Assembly (NCBI GenBank): GCA_023374025.1 | Contig: SIJG01000041.1 | Location: 581,001-645,000 of the forward strand | DNA length: 64,000 bases | Direction: 5' to 3' | From: Heterodera schachtii | Taxonomy: Eukaryota; Nematoda; Chromadorea; Rhabditida; Heteroderidae | Part shown: piece by piece, positions 1 through 10,167 of the stretch | Layout: every line of letters begins with the position of its first letter | Position numbering within the stretch: the first letter of the stretch is position 1 | The notes under the pieces: model-generated | What the model was told of the DNA's origin: nothing | Seen by the model: only the letters and a program-made list of their open reading frames with translations | Database searches by the model: none | Made by a program: the position numbers and the translations under genes

Positions 1-244
1 TCCACGGACCTGAATTTGAACAGAAAGTCGAAAATTCAAATTTTCATTTTTAATATTTTTGGTTAAAACTTTGTTTAAATAAACGGAAACGAACTGTAAT
101 TCATCATTGCTTCAATAAAAGAAACATTTGAACCATTTTTAGATTAAAAATAGAAAATGTGGATTCTCGACTTTTGGTTCGAAGTCGGGTCAGGGGACCG
201 GCATTGATCGAAATACCGGGTTCGTAATCAGCATTCACTTCACA
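1..244. repeat. Fragment of a fold-back (MITE-like) element
   Basis: Two inverted stretches are visible, a left one with GAAAGTCGAAAATTC and a right one with GAATCTCGACTTTTGGTTCGAA, split by AT-rich sequence. The core (a CGACTTTTTGTTCGAA-like block followed by GGGTC and CCGG) recurs in other elements of this window, near 8.8, 10.7, 15.9 and 22.5 kb. It occupies the last intron of the duplicated CRCP fragment that follows, as a related half-element does in the intact CRCP gene. The element is degraded and its left end lies outside the window. Confidence 0.55.
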
Positions 245-386
245 GATAAATCAAATTGTAAATCTACGACCAAAGCAAGCAGTCGAAGTGCAACTGATCG
301 TCGAAGAATCGGAGGAAAGGCTTACGGAGGAGCAAGTCGATGAATTAGTTGAGACAATCATCAACAGTTTACCCCGGAATTATTAA
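245..386 (+). pseudogene. Duplicated last exon of RNA polymerase III subunit RPC9 (CRCP)
   Basis: After a TTCACAG acceptor the exon reads INQIVNLRPKQAVEVQLIV and continues through EESEERLTEEQVDELVETI to a stop after PRNY. It is nearly identical to the last exon of the intact CRCP gene at 22754-22894. No first or second exon is seen upstream within the window, so here it is an orphan exon. It belongs to a duplicated block that continues into a PNPLA8 fragment. The missing exons could lie left of the window edge, so pseudogene status is inferred rather than proven. Confidence 0.75.
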
Positions 387-517
387 TGGCCTTTTAATAT
401 TTTAATTCGAATAAATCATTAAATATAAAAAAGAAATCAAAAGATTATTTACCAAATGTTTTGTCTTTTATCGTATTTCAATTTTGTTCTTATATTATCT
501 TCGATTATTTCAGGCAA

Positions 518-1272
518 ATGAACAAAAGAACTCTTTGGCATATGCTTCTCAAAAACAAAATTTGCAATGATTGTCTGCGACGTATTATTTTGGATGGCGC
601 GAGAGTTCAATCGACCTCCAGTGTTTCAAAAAGGTGGCAGGGATCTATGTTAGCAGAAATGTGCCAATTTTATGACTTCTACCCCTTAAAATGCATTTTT
701 TCCTGCGGGCATTTTTTAAAAACGAAAGTTTGAAAACGCTTATTTTTATGCATTGAACGGCATATTACTGTTAAATTTGTGTGTCGAATGTCCCCTTGTT
801 ATTTTTAGCTTAATTGTGCATAAACCAACACGGGAAGAAATTGCGCAAAGAGTGACGAAACTGCTGAGAGAGCTCCACTTGGCCAAGGAATGGCAAACAA
901 TCGAAGGCATTGGCAAGGAACTGAGGGAACAGTTGCTGAATTACCCGGCCAGTCGAATGGTGGTCATTGAGGTGTTACTCAATAAGAAAAATACCCAAAA
1001 TTGCCTTAGTTTGAAGCAAATTTAGGACCGAATCGTAATCAAAAATATTAAAAGATGGTCAAAACGATGTTCGAACGAGCAAACCAAAGCATTGTTGCAA
1101 CAGTGTTTGGCATTGTGTGGAACGGTGCCGGAAACGAAGAACCCGGATGGCATTTCCGTGCTTTCAATTGACGGAGGTTCATTCAAATTAAAAAATAAGC
1201 AGCAGAGAAATTTGGCGTTTCATTTAGGAGGAACTCGCGGAATTTTAGGACTCCAAATTCTAAGTGAACTTG
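518..1272 (+). pseudogene. Truncated 5' copy of a PNPLA8-like phospholipase gene
   Basis: Exon 1 starts MNKRTLWHMLLKNKIC just after TTTCAGGCAA. Exon 2 (from about 809) reads HKPTREEIAQRVTKLLREL, and a third exon (about 1032-1175) leads into the oxyanion motif LSIDGG, with GGTRGILGLQ resuming after a short intron. All of this matches the intact gene at 23799-26750. Homology stops abruptly at about 1272 (after LGLQILSEL), where unrelated sequence begins, so the catalytic serine exon (GVSTGS) and everything beyond are lost. The gap from the CRCP stop to this ATG is only 131 bp, against 904 bp in the intact locus, because this copy lacks the hAT-like insertion. Confidence 0.8.
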
Positions 1273-1377
1273 TACATATGCATTTTCCGACTAACAGTTC
1301 GCGAGGTTCCCTTATCAGTGGGCTACGCTTTTGAAAAATTTGACCAAAATTCTGGATACAAACACAATTATTACCTT

Positions 1378-1660
1378 TTACTACTTGTTTTTGTTATTCA
1401 CTTTAGACCGTTGGATACTTTGGTGCCGGGAAGTTTATGGTATCGCTCAAGGAATTACACAAATATGGCTATGAGTTCTTCATGCTGCTTTGGACCAATT
1501 ATCTTCTTGTCCTCCGTACGGTTTTGCCACACAAAAAGAATATTGTTGTACGCCCGCTTACAGCAGTGGAACAGCCGGTATGATGGAGTTTGTAAAACTT
1601 TAAAAAAATATACCTAAATTTGGAATTTATGTAAAAAAGTTTAAATATATGAAATCTTTT
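1378..1660 (+). repeat. Exon-like duplicated segment, copy 1 of 2
   Basis: This stretch is almost identical to about 10168-10460. It carries a consensus acceptor (TTCACTTTAG, ending 1406) and a downstream GTATGATGG donor-like site around 1580. Between them an open frame reads VGYFGAGKFMVSLKELHKYG and then FFMLLWTNYLLVLRTVLPHK, a plausible exon encoding a hydrophobic segment. I do not recognise the family. At the right end a GATCAAAAAGATTGGGTTTG string also occurs at about 11067, beyond a fold-back insertion in the other copy. It may be one exon carried inside a mobile segment. Confidence 0.5.
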
Positions 1661-2080
1661 GAAATGAGATCAAAAAGATTGGGTTTGTTTTACTTTAGCT
1701 TCCCATTGCTCCTCTCTTTCCTCCTTCGCCACTTGCACTGCGACTCGGCAATTCCCGTCGCGGGCGGAAGCAATTAGGCCAAGCCATCGCCGCTTTCATT
1801 AGCATCGCACCGCTTAAGTCAGTCAGTCACAAACCGACAAAAGAAACGGCAAAATTCTCTCGCACATTATTCAGAAAAGTCGAGGTGAGTTGGCGAATTG
1901 TGTTGTTTATTTTATTCATTTATCGGGAAAGGCTCTGCCAAACCTCCGAACAGCGAAAAATTCAATCGAAAAGAGAGTCTCGAGGAAAGGGAGCCGAGAG
2001 GGAACGAGCAAAAGGGACGGCACGGCGAAACACCACGGCACACGCCGGTCGATGAGGTGAGACAGAGCGAACAACGACAA

Positions 2081-3462
2081 ATGACCGAACCATTCGCCGC
2101 ATTGGCAGATCGGATCGGGATCGGACTATTTCAGCGACGAATTAAACGTTGACGGCGCCTTTGCGATGAACATGGGCATGCCCGCGGGCGCGACGGAAGT
2201 GCCCGAGGGGGTCGTGCAGCTGAATGTCGGCGGGACTTGTTTTCTGACCACATTTGACACGCTGAAAAGGGACAGCGGAGCATTGCTGTCCCAATTGTTG
2301 ACGTTGGAAGGGTTGGAGAAGAACAGCAAAGTCAGTCAGTCCAGGGGCACAGCGACGCCTTTGGTCACTGATTAATTTGGAGGTGGCAAAGCGAATGAGC
2401 AACGGCACCATTTTCATCGACAGAGACGGCGAACTGTTCGCCTATGTTCTGGATTACCTGCGCACCGGCAAATTGCTTCTGCCGGAGAATTTTCGCGAGT
2501 TGGCACGCCTTCGAGAGGAGGTGCAATTAAACAATTAAAGTGGCAAATGCCTTCTCAGTTTCTTTTGATTGTGATGAGGACAGTCATTTGTCAATTCGTC
2601 AACATTTCAGGTGCAATTCTACCAAATCGACGAATTAATGCAGCAGCTGATCCCCTTTTACAACCTCAAATTCCCCCCAAAGACACCCACCGGCCAAAAC
2701 AACGGAAGCGTCGCTTTGACCGCTGCGGTGGCGGCCGTCGTGGCGAAAACGAATGCTTTGTACGAAACCGGTGAGGAAAAAGACGGATAAAAGTCAAACA
2801 TGAACATTTTGAATGCCATTGCTAACACCCGAAGGTGGCTTCATCACTCTCGGCTACCGCGGCACTTTTGCATTCGGACGAGACGGACAAGCGGATGTCA
2901 AATTTCGAAAATTGCACCGCATTTTGGTGTGCGGAAAAGCCCAATTATGCAGGGAGGTGATTGGCACTTTACTCAATTTGAGAATGCCAATGAGTCAGTT
3001 TTGAAGGTATTCGGGGACACTCTGAACGAAAGTAGGGACCCGGACAGAGAGTTGGCCGAACGGTACACGGCACGGCTTTACCTGAAGCACCAGTGCCTGG
3101 AAAGAGTCAGTTTGGCTAATGAGCATCGCAAATGGCACTTAAAGAACGATGTTTATGGCCCCTTTAGGCGTGTGACAATTTGGCAGAAAAGGGCTTCCGC
3201 TTGGTGACAGCCTGTTCAAGCGGGGCGAACGGACTGGTGACAGCCGCCACTGTGCAGCCGGCGATCAGCGGAGCGAACAATTACATCTTCCATTAGTTGG
3301 TCCAATAGACTTTCGAAGCTTTTGACGGCATGATTCTCACAGATTCAGAGGGAAAGTGGCGACATGGAAGAACAGAGATGGGCCCATTACACCGAATACG
3401 TTTTCTACAGAGAACCCCAATTTGCCGTGTTCAATTCGCCCGATCAGAGCCCACGAAGTTAG
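2081..3462 (+). pseudogene. KCTD8/12/16-like gene copy with a frameshifted start
   Basis: The body encodes the same protein as the copy at 38084-39556: BTB/T1 domain ([18 protein letters not shown]), then [20 protein letters not shown], then the H1 domain ([33 protein letters not shown]) and [19 protein letters not shown] before the stop. Just after the first ATG this copy has one extra base (GAACCATTCGCC against GAACCTTCGCC in the other copy). The original start therefore runs into a stop after [13 protein letters not shown]. An internal ATG at 2166 ([15 protein letters not shown]) is in frame with the BTB domain and could rescue a shorter protein. Called a pseudogene with moderate confidence. 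Confidence 0.7.
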
Positions 3463-3795
3463 ACAAAGCTTCGGCTGACATCGGCGGAGCGAAGGATTAA
3501 TTTTGGGAAGAATCGGCCAACAAATGGCCGCGCTTCTTTCCCTTTTGTCTTCTCTTGCCCGATCTCCCCTGCTGTTGTTCGTGTCCATTATTGAGCTTCT
3601 TCTCCATTAGCAAATTGCTTCCATTCCAAATCAATCAAACAATTAATAATTGTAAAGAATGCTTTTGTGATTAAATTGTCTTTTATGATTGGTGCCATCA
3701 TCAAATGATGATTTGTCATCGCTTCTTCGATCGTTCCCTTAATCTCCGGTCATTTGTCCCTAATTTTGCTGCTCCGTCTCTGTTATCCCCTCCTC

Positions 3796-4122
3796 CTAAA
3801 CGTGTTTGTACTTGGTGAACAGTGCGTGCAGCACTCTCAGCGTGCTCTTCAGGTCGCCGTTGACAATGTCCGCCGGACGGCACTTTGGCTTGGCCATGCC
3901 CGCCTCCTCCATCAGAAAATAGGCGAACTGCACATTCTTCAGCTTCTCGTCGTTGTTGTTCACCTCAATTAGTCGGCTTTAGGGGCGAAGGTCAAAAAAG
4001 GGGGAGAGATCACTTGGAGATGGAATTTGTAGAGGGGCACGAAATAACCCTCGAGAAGACCCATCAAAAGGATGAGGAAAACGCCGTCTTGGAATTGCGT
4101 CTCCAAGTCGGTCACCTCCAAG
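3796..4122 (-). pseudogene. 3' end fragment of a parvin gene
   Basis: Read on the minus strand, it matches the last exons of the intact parvin gene at 39932-41814: the end of the second calponin-homology domain (LETQFQDGVFLILLMGLLEG), then a final exon with FAYFLMEEAGMAKPKCRP and a stop after LFTKYKHV. Homology stops at about 4122, so the N-terminus, the first CH domain and half of the second are missing. It cannot make parvin. It is simply the right edge of the duplicated block. Confidence 0.8.
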
Positions 4123-4699
4123 ACAATCTTACGCTCATATGAAAGTATTTAATCATTCAAAAAGTCTTTTGCCAATTTTGGTCAGAAATGTCTTCTCGTG
4201 GAACCAATTTGGGTGCCGATGAAATGGGGAGCCGGAAAATCCGACACCAACTTTAAATTAAAATTTTTTAGTTTGTTTGAGTTAATATGTATCTATCTGC
4301 CTAGGCTTAGCAAGTTCTCGAATTGAATTTACCGAGAATATTTTTATTTTTTTGCATCGATTTTTTCACGAATGATCTGATCAACTTCTGTTGCCTGGAG
4401 AGGATTAGGTCCAGGTGAATTCTCATGAATTTCGCCTCTTCAGAAGACATTAACAAACTCAAGGGGTGGGGTAGAACCGAATTATTCGAGAACAGAGGAC
4501 GGAATAGCATTCAAAATGGAGAATTAGCTCATCCATATGTTAAAAATTGTTAAGCCTATTTACATTGACGTTTCACAAGGATCACATAAATTTTTTTAAC
4601 TATTTTTTGATATAATCAAAAAAGGGCATACGAAAAATATTCATATGCCTACCTAGATAGAATATGGCCATAAAAATATTTATTTTAAATCGTGGTGCG
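4123..4699. other. AT-rich stretch without recognisable genes
   Basis: About 580 bp of AT-rich sequence lie between the duplication edge and the next fold-back element. Open frames are short (at most 67 codons) and show no similarity I recognise. Nothing further seen. Confidence 0.4.
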
Positions 4700-5660
4700 A
4701 CTTTTGTGGACCCGACATTTGGGGACCGAACGCATTTGAGCAAAAGGCACTTAGGGAAACCACCGACATTTGGCAACCCGACATTTAGTGATTTTAATAA
4801 AACAAAAAAAAATTATTTTAAAATTTAATTTTAAGCCCAAAATTAGATAAAATTAAGTCTGCTTTAGCCAGAGTTAATTCCATTGCAAGAAAAAAATAAT
4901 AACATTTTAAAAATTAACTCTGTTTCCGGACTCACCGCGAGGAGTTAGCAGAATTTTGCTGTTAAATTGCATTCTTAAAGCCAAATGGAACCCTTCTTGG
5001 GCGTTATTTGTGCGCTCCAAGTTCTGAAGAACACTATCATGGTGATTCCAGATATGAACAGGAAACAGTGGAGTTCTTCCACGAACAAAGTCACACGAAA
5101 GATAAGAAACCGAAACGTAACCTCGGCATTTTGTTGCTGTACGCAATTAGACAGCAAAGTCGTCTGGAATTTTTTGAATGCCCTTGACGGATTTCTGCTC
5201 CCGTTGGCCCTTGGGAAAGGCACTGTTATTTAATTTTTTCTTGCAATGGAATTAACTCTGGCTAAAGCAGACTTAAATTTTGTCTAATTTTGGGCTTAAA
5301 ATTAAATTTTTAAATAATTTTTTTTGTTTCATTAAAATCCCCAAATGTCGGGTCCCTAAATGTCGGGTTGCCAAATTTCGGTGGTTTCCCTAAGTGCCTT
5401 TTGCTCAAATGTCGTTCGGTCCCCAAATGTCGGGTCCCCAAATGTCGGGTTCCCTAAGTGCCGGGTCCCCAAAAGTCGGGTCCCCAAAAGTCGGGTCCCC
5501 AAATGTTGGGATCCCCAAATGTCGGGTTCCCTAAGTGCCGGGTCCCCAAAAGTCGGGTCCTCAAATGTCGGGATCCCCAAGTGTCGGGTTCCCTAAGTGT
5601 CGGGTCCCCAAAAGTTGGGTCCCCAAGTTGCAAATCCCCAAAAGTCGGGTAGCCATTTTA
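4700..5660. mobile_element. Fold-back element with minisatellite arm
   Basis: About 200 bp at 4700-4905 reappear inverted at about 5228-5440. The arms share CTGGCTAAAGCAGACTTAA, TTGCAAGAAAAAA and a string of CCCGACATTTGGGGACC-type units. The right arm then extends into a minisatellite of roughly 15-bp units (GGGTCCCCAAAAGTC and variants), so the left arm carries only a few inverted units and the right arm many. The 320-bp centre (4906-5227) has an open frame on each strand but no recognisable protein. No transposase is encoded, so it is non-autonomous. Confidence 0.7.
5343..5655. repeat. Minisatellite, ~15-bp unit GGGTCCCCAAAAGTC
   Basis: About twenty tandem copies of a 14-15 bp unit with variants (CCCCAAATGTCGGGT, CCCTAAGTGCCGGGT). 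Because the unit is near a multiple of three, spurious frames reading VGSPNVGFPKCRVPKSR-like repeats appear on both strands. They have no start context or splice signals and are not genes. The array is the right end of the fold-back element described separately. Confidence 0.8.
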
Positions 5661-5744
5661 AATAACTTCAGTACTGTAACTTTTATTATATGTATTTTAA
5701 ATAATAACTCAAAGTATCAAAAATTATTTTTAAAATTTAAAGTT

Positions 5745-6795
5745 GGTGTCGAATTTTCCAGTGCCGGATTTTCCGCTGAAAATATTGATCATAGTCCCCA
5801 AACTCAAAAATGCATAAAAACGGTCAGAATCGATGTAAAAAGGTTCGAAATGGGTTGGATACATAGAATTAGGGGCGCGCTTGCCCTTTTTCAAGCTGAA
5901 AAAGTGCCGGAATTGGAGTGCCAAACTCAGCTGGGACTCAAATGACCGCACTGTAAAAAGCATTCAAAAGACATTTTAAATAATTTTCTAGGGTAATTTT
6001 TAGCGCTGATCACGAATGTGACCTTTATTTTGCAAAATTCCGAACCCCGAATCCTAATTCGAACAAAATTTTAAATTTAGAAAGGACGTAAAATATAAAA
6101 GTTTAAATTTAGCTTATTGCGCTAAAAAACCGCCGCACACTCGACTACGGCGGCCAGTAGGTGGGGCGAGACTACGGGCTACGGAAGAAGTCCGCGCGTG
6201 ATCCGCAGGCTGTTGACTGATTGGCGGGGGCCCTTCGGGCCCCCGCAGTCAACCGCCTGTGGCGCTCGTCAGACTTTTTCCTCCGCCCTCCGTCTCGCCC
6301 CACTACTTGCTCCGTCTTCGCATGCTCCCTTTTGCGAAAATTTAGGCTTGATTGGAATTTTGTTGAAAATAGTCAAAGTTCGGTGTTCGAATTTGGTCAA
6401 AATTGATGTCATAACAGTGTTCAGCAACCTCGAAAACCACTAAAAATATTTTTCTTTTTAATCTATGAATTTTAAATTTTGTTCGAATTAGGGTTCGGAA
6501 TTTTGCAAAATGAAGTTCATATTCGTGATCAGCGCCACAAATTATCCTAGAAAATTATTTAAAATGCCTTTTTAGTGCTTTTCATAGTGCGGTCACTTGA
6601 GTCCAGCTGAATTTGGCACTCCAATTCCGGCACTTTTTCAGCTTGAAAAGGGCAAGCGCGCCCCCAATTCTATTTTTCCGGCCCATTTCGAACCTTTTTA
6701 CATCGATTCTGACTTTTTTTAATGCATTTTTGAGTTTGGGGACTATGATCAATATTTACCTTTTCCGCTAGTGTCGGATTTTCCAGCGGTATCGG
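5745..6795. mobile_element. 1-kb near-palindromic fold-back element with GC-rich centre
   Basis: The left arm (about 5755-6085) and right arm (about 6465-6790) are inverted copies of each other. They share AATGCATTTTTGAGTTTGGGG, GCCGGAATTGGAGTGCC and GCTGATCACGAAT. The centre (6120-6330) is far richer in GC than its flanks and is itself nearly palindromic, ending in a hairpin at 6228-6252 (GCGGGGGCCC, loop TTC, then GGGCCCCCGC). Both ends carry CGGATTTTCC-type direct repeats, several copies at 6770-6850. No transposase frame is present. This is a non-autonomous fold-back element of a family I do not recognise. Confidence 0.7.
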
Positions 6796-7179
6796 ATTTT
6801 CCGCTTGTGTCGGATTTTCCAGTGTCGGATTTTCCGGTGTCGGATTTTCTTAGAGCTCTTACGGCGTTGTAACGGTTCAAAAAAGCAACAAGTACACCTT
6901 TCGCTTGCCTCCCACACTACTTGCGGAACGAACAGAACAAAGCGTTTCAGAACGGGAAACCGGAAATGCCACAGGACGAATTCGTGCCGCTTTTGTATTT
7001 GCCGAAGGCGTTGCATGCTGATGCTGCTGCAGTTGAGTGCCGCCAAGCACCTCAATTTCGAGATTGGTCTCCTGGTCGACACCAAACGCTTTTTTCCGAA
7101 ATGCCGGCCCACTTGCCGTATTGAAAAGAGTCGTGTCTTTTTTCAACGGCCTTAATATTTGCTGGAATTAATTTTTCAG

Positions 7180-7329
7180 GATATAACCACCTTTTCAAAA
7201 GCCAACATTAAGATGATGTATTCTCAGTTGCTCGGCGTCGGCACTTTTACCGCCTGCGGCACAACTCAGTCTTGTGTTGATTCGGAATCAGGAAAGTTTG
7301 ATGCTCCTTATTTGGCTCCTTTTGATTAG
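7180..7329 (+). CDS. Possible terminal exon, unknown protein
   Basis: After a good acceptor (AATTTTTCAG) a 49-codon open frame reads DITTFSKANIKMMYSQLLGV and then TFTACGTTQSCVDSE, ending with TAG. Its base composition is coding-like compared with its AT-rich flanks. An upstream exon-like stretch at about 6850-7130 is also GC-rich but its frame is unclear. I do not recognise the family. It lies between a fold-back element and a transposase relic, so it may be a stranded gene fragment. Confidence 0.3.
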   Translation, partial: DITTFSKANIKMMYSQLLGVGTFTACGTTQSCVDSESGKFDAPYLAPFD

Positions 7330-7794
7330 CCAAGGTGCAATCCAAAATGGTCTCGCACTGCTGAAGTAAAGGCGCAAAAAAACGCGGTCACCAAAGAAGT
7401 TGAAGAAATCTATTTGGGGGACGATGAAAGCGAGTGACCGGCTGATAATTACATGTTTAAAAAATGTTATTTTTGTTACCACATAATAATATATTTGTTT
7501 AAAAATAAGTGTGCTTTTTTTATTTTCTACGGTTTTTAGGCCGTACAAAAATTTGGCATTTAGGAAAAACATTTTTTTGGGGGAAGGGTTATAATTAGAG
7601 ACCGGATTTTTATGTGATAAAAATCCTGAAATATGTAATAAAATATGTGCTAAAAATGCCGAAATATGTGCTAAAAACCGAAAAAAGCCAAAATATGTAA
7701 GAAAATATGTGCTCAAAATTGAAAAAATCAAGTGCCGTTATGCATAAAAATCCCATAAAAAGCTCATTCTTTATCTTTTTCGCTCGCACAATTT

Positions 7795-8480
7795 TAAATC
7801 AAATACATTTCGAGGTGTTCTGGGGTTAAATTGGTCCTTTTTTCTGATAAAATTCTTTTGTAAATTGAAAAGCTGCGTTCAACATCACAGGAAGTCACCG
7901 GCGCATATTTCATCGATGCCATTGCTCCCGGTTCCATTTCGATGTCCGCATGCCCACCATTCAAAATTTTGGCAAGGTCAATCAGTTTGTGAAGCCCGGG
8001 GTTGTTTTCGAGGACTTTGATTCGTTTTTTTGATTTTACTATTTTACTTCTCTGACTGCTTCAAAATGTATGGAATAATATTCGGCCGTTTTAATCCACG
8101 TCGTCCATCTTGTAAGCACGGGCTCCGGCGTCAAAGGAATGTTTGGGCAGAATCGTCTGAATTTGGCAACTCTCGAGGGCGCTTTGAGAAATACTTAATT
8201 GTAAAATTAAAAATAAATTTTCTTTTCTTGTAAAATTAATTTGCCTTTTTTGTATTTGAAATGAGCATGTCAATGTCCGGGAATTTTGAGCGGATTTCTT
8301 CTGCGACCCTGTGTATACCATGACAAACACAGGTTACATGGATCATTCTTGGGTATAATGCCGATAAAACATCCTTTGCTGCTTTTTGCATGTAACGGGC
8401 CGCGTCCGTTGAAAGCAGAAGCAAATTCTCCGCAACACCGAGATTCCCTAAAAAGCGAACAGATGTTATACAAAATAATA
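7795..8480 (-). pseudogene. hAT-like (DUF659-type) transposase relic
   Basis: Three minus-strand blocks are in order but not all in one frame. The first is LLLSTDAARYMQKAAKDVLS continuing into YPRMIHVTCVCHGIHRVAEE (8425-8236). The second is PLTPEPVLTRWTTWIKTAEY then YSIHFEAVREV (about 8160-8045). The third is MASMKYAPVTSCDVERSFSI then YKRILSEKRTNLTPEHLEMY (about 7922-7800). The middle block has the TRW motif and the last is the C-terminal dimerisation-type region of hAT-like and DUF659 transposases. The N-terminus is missing and frames shift between blocks, so it is most likely dead. The family is well supported, the exact superfamily less so. Confidence 0.75.
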
Positions 8481-8569
8481 CAAAAAATTTTTTTTAGTTA
8501 AAGCTAAATTATATTAATCAAAATTTTCAAATCGAATTTACTTCAATTATTTCAAATATAATATTTTTT

Positions 8570-9160
8570 TCAAAAAAATTTTGGGAATTGGGGGGGGGGA
8601 AGTCCAGCGGTTCCGATAGGCGCCGCCCGGAAAATTTTTGAAAATTTGAGTCAGTGAGAGTACAAGCACCGAAATATAGGAAGAGAAAAACCCAAAATGT
8701 CTACTAAATATTATAAATCTCGAAAGAAGTAAAAAAACACTTAATGAAAACATGTTTCTACGGGTTTTCGGGGTCGCTGATCACGAATCCGGCATCCATT
8801 TCGGCCAATTTCGAATCCCGGACCCGAATTCGAACAAAAAGTCGAAAATTCAAATTCTCGAATTTCGCATGTTTGGTCCAATATTGATTTAAATACACGA
8901 AAACATTCGAAAAGTTCCCAATTTTGCAATAAGATCATTTTAAGTCATGTTTTGACAAAAATTGCGAAATTCGAGAATTTGAACTTTCGACTTTTTGTTC
9001 GAATTCGGGTCCGGGATTTTAAATTGGCCGAAATGGACGCCCGATTCGTGTTCAGCGACCCCAAAAACCCCTGGAAACTTGTTTTTAGGGTAAAAGAATT
9101 TTTGAAATTTTTTTTCCAAAAATGGAGGGGACAAACTACAGCATTACCAAAAAATTTTCC
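8570..9160. mobile_element. Fold-back element, TTCGAA-core family
   Basis: Inverted arms at about 8755-8870 and 8965-9085 share GACTTTTTGTTCGAATTCGG, the GGTCGCTGA element and GTTTTCGGGGTCGCTG. The outer parts differ: a poly-G tract at about 8590 with GATAGGCGCCGCCCGGAAAAT to the left, and GGGGACAAACTACAGCATTACC to the right. The same core and end occur in several other elements of this window. No coding capacity. Confidence 0.65.
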
Positions 9161-9764
9161 TACTTCAGGGCATAGAAAATTCCAGGAAAATATGTGTTTA
9201 CATAAAATTGATGGAAAATTACTTTTGGATCTTAAAAAGGTCAGATAATATGTATAAGCGGTTCAGAATGCTTGCGAATCGTAAATCCTTCAGGCATGCC
9301 GCTTTTCATTTGTGCAATAAGGGGCGGCGTTGTTTCGGAAGTGTGGGTATGCACACATACGTGGAAACGTCGCTAAACAGAAATGAGAGCTGCAATTAAT
9401 AGCTATTTTAATATGCAAAAATATTTGTTATTTATAACTGAGTTATTCGCACGTGTCCATGAGACTCCCCAATTGCTCTGGTGGTGCCTTCTGGCCATGT
9501 TTTGATGTAAAGGTGAGTTATAGGCTGTTGATGGAAAAGAACCCAAATCACTGACTATTTAACAACTTAAAAAATGTAAACAAAAAGGTAAATTAGTTGC
9601 AGAAAATTTTTTCTCAATCGGTATGCCAAATTAGTGTGTATTTAAATCCGAAATTGTTAACAATTTTTTCCTAACAATGAAAATATGGAAAAATGTAATG
9701 CAGTTTAAAAACTTTAACTTTTGTTTATTTTTTCATTTTTGTATTAACTTTTTCTAAGTGTCAA
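9161..9764. other. Gene-poor AT-rich stretch
   Basis: About 600 bp with only short frames. One possible exon with a GTGAGT donor at about 9510 (CTCTGGTGGTGCCTTCTGGC) is visible but stops in frame and matches nothing I know. No repeat arms recognised. Confidence 0.3.
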
Positions 9765-10135
9765 ATTCGCATTTGGCAATCAATGGTCCATTGCAGGTTT
9801 TACTTTGAGATGTCTGTCCTTATTTCAATTCCAAACGGCTACAAAGTTGTATTATACTTGATTTTTTGCTGTTATTTGCTGTGTTTGTATGTCAATTCAC
9901 AAATCTTTACTTTCGTCTCATTCTTTTTGCTGGGCTTTGTTAGTTTTCTTTAAATATTTTATTATTATATTCTTACTGCTATTTAGGCTGCGCGTAAATT
10001 TGGGTTTTTGGGAGCAAAACTCTTGTTTTTTTCGGTGAATTTTTTTTTTTTTAATTTATATTAAATTTACAGTTCGCAATCATTGGGCTTCTTTTCTTCG
10101 CTATTGTGACCGTGGCATCTTTTTTTTTTGTTGTT
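9765..10135 (+). repeat. Duplicated ~370-bp segment, copy 1 of 2
   Basis: This is nearly identical to 19445-19815 in direct orientation. It starts at TCGCATTTGGCAATCAATGG and ends in a poly-T run. An acceptor (TCCATTGCAG) is followed by a hydrophobic frame FYFEMSVLISIPNGYKVVLY. A second acceptor (TTTACAG) precedes FAIIGLLFFAIVTVASFFF. In this copy the second frame runs into unrelated sequence. In the other copy it continues to a stop at 19902. It may carry exons of an unidentified membrane protein. Confidence 0.6.
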
Positions 10136-10167
10136 GCAATTGCAATAGTGAATTGTTTTTTGATAAT

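Larger units (their letters stand above)
1694..4122. repeat. Segmental duplication of the KCTD-parvin locus, copy 1
   Basis: The block is collinear with about 37688-40265, in the same orientation. It covers the KCTD 5' leader, the whole KCTD coding region, the shared 3' region and the 3' exons of the convergent parvin gene. Similarity begins near TTTACTTTAGCT and ends after CACCTCCAAG at about 4122. Differences are scattered single bases, a few small indels and a replaced segment around 3280-3330, where the other copy has a long poly-G tract. The copies are close enough to suggest a recent event, or two haplotypes placed in one assembly. Confidence 0.85.

Noticed and set aside
5343..5655. Regularly spaced repeats that could suggest a CRISPR array
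   Set aside because: Units are contiguous with no spacers and the genome is eukaryotic.
5356..5945. Repeat-rich frames reading VGSPNVGFPKCRVPKSR-like text, which at first resemble a repetitive secreted protein
   Set aside because: Product of a 15-bp minisatellite in a fold-back element; open on both strands, without splice or start signals.
7288..7731. Minus-strand frame of 147 codons
   Set aside because: Runs through a degenerate AAATATGTGCTAAAA-type repeat; aromatic-rich low complexity, and adjacent to the transposase relic.
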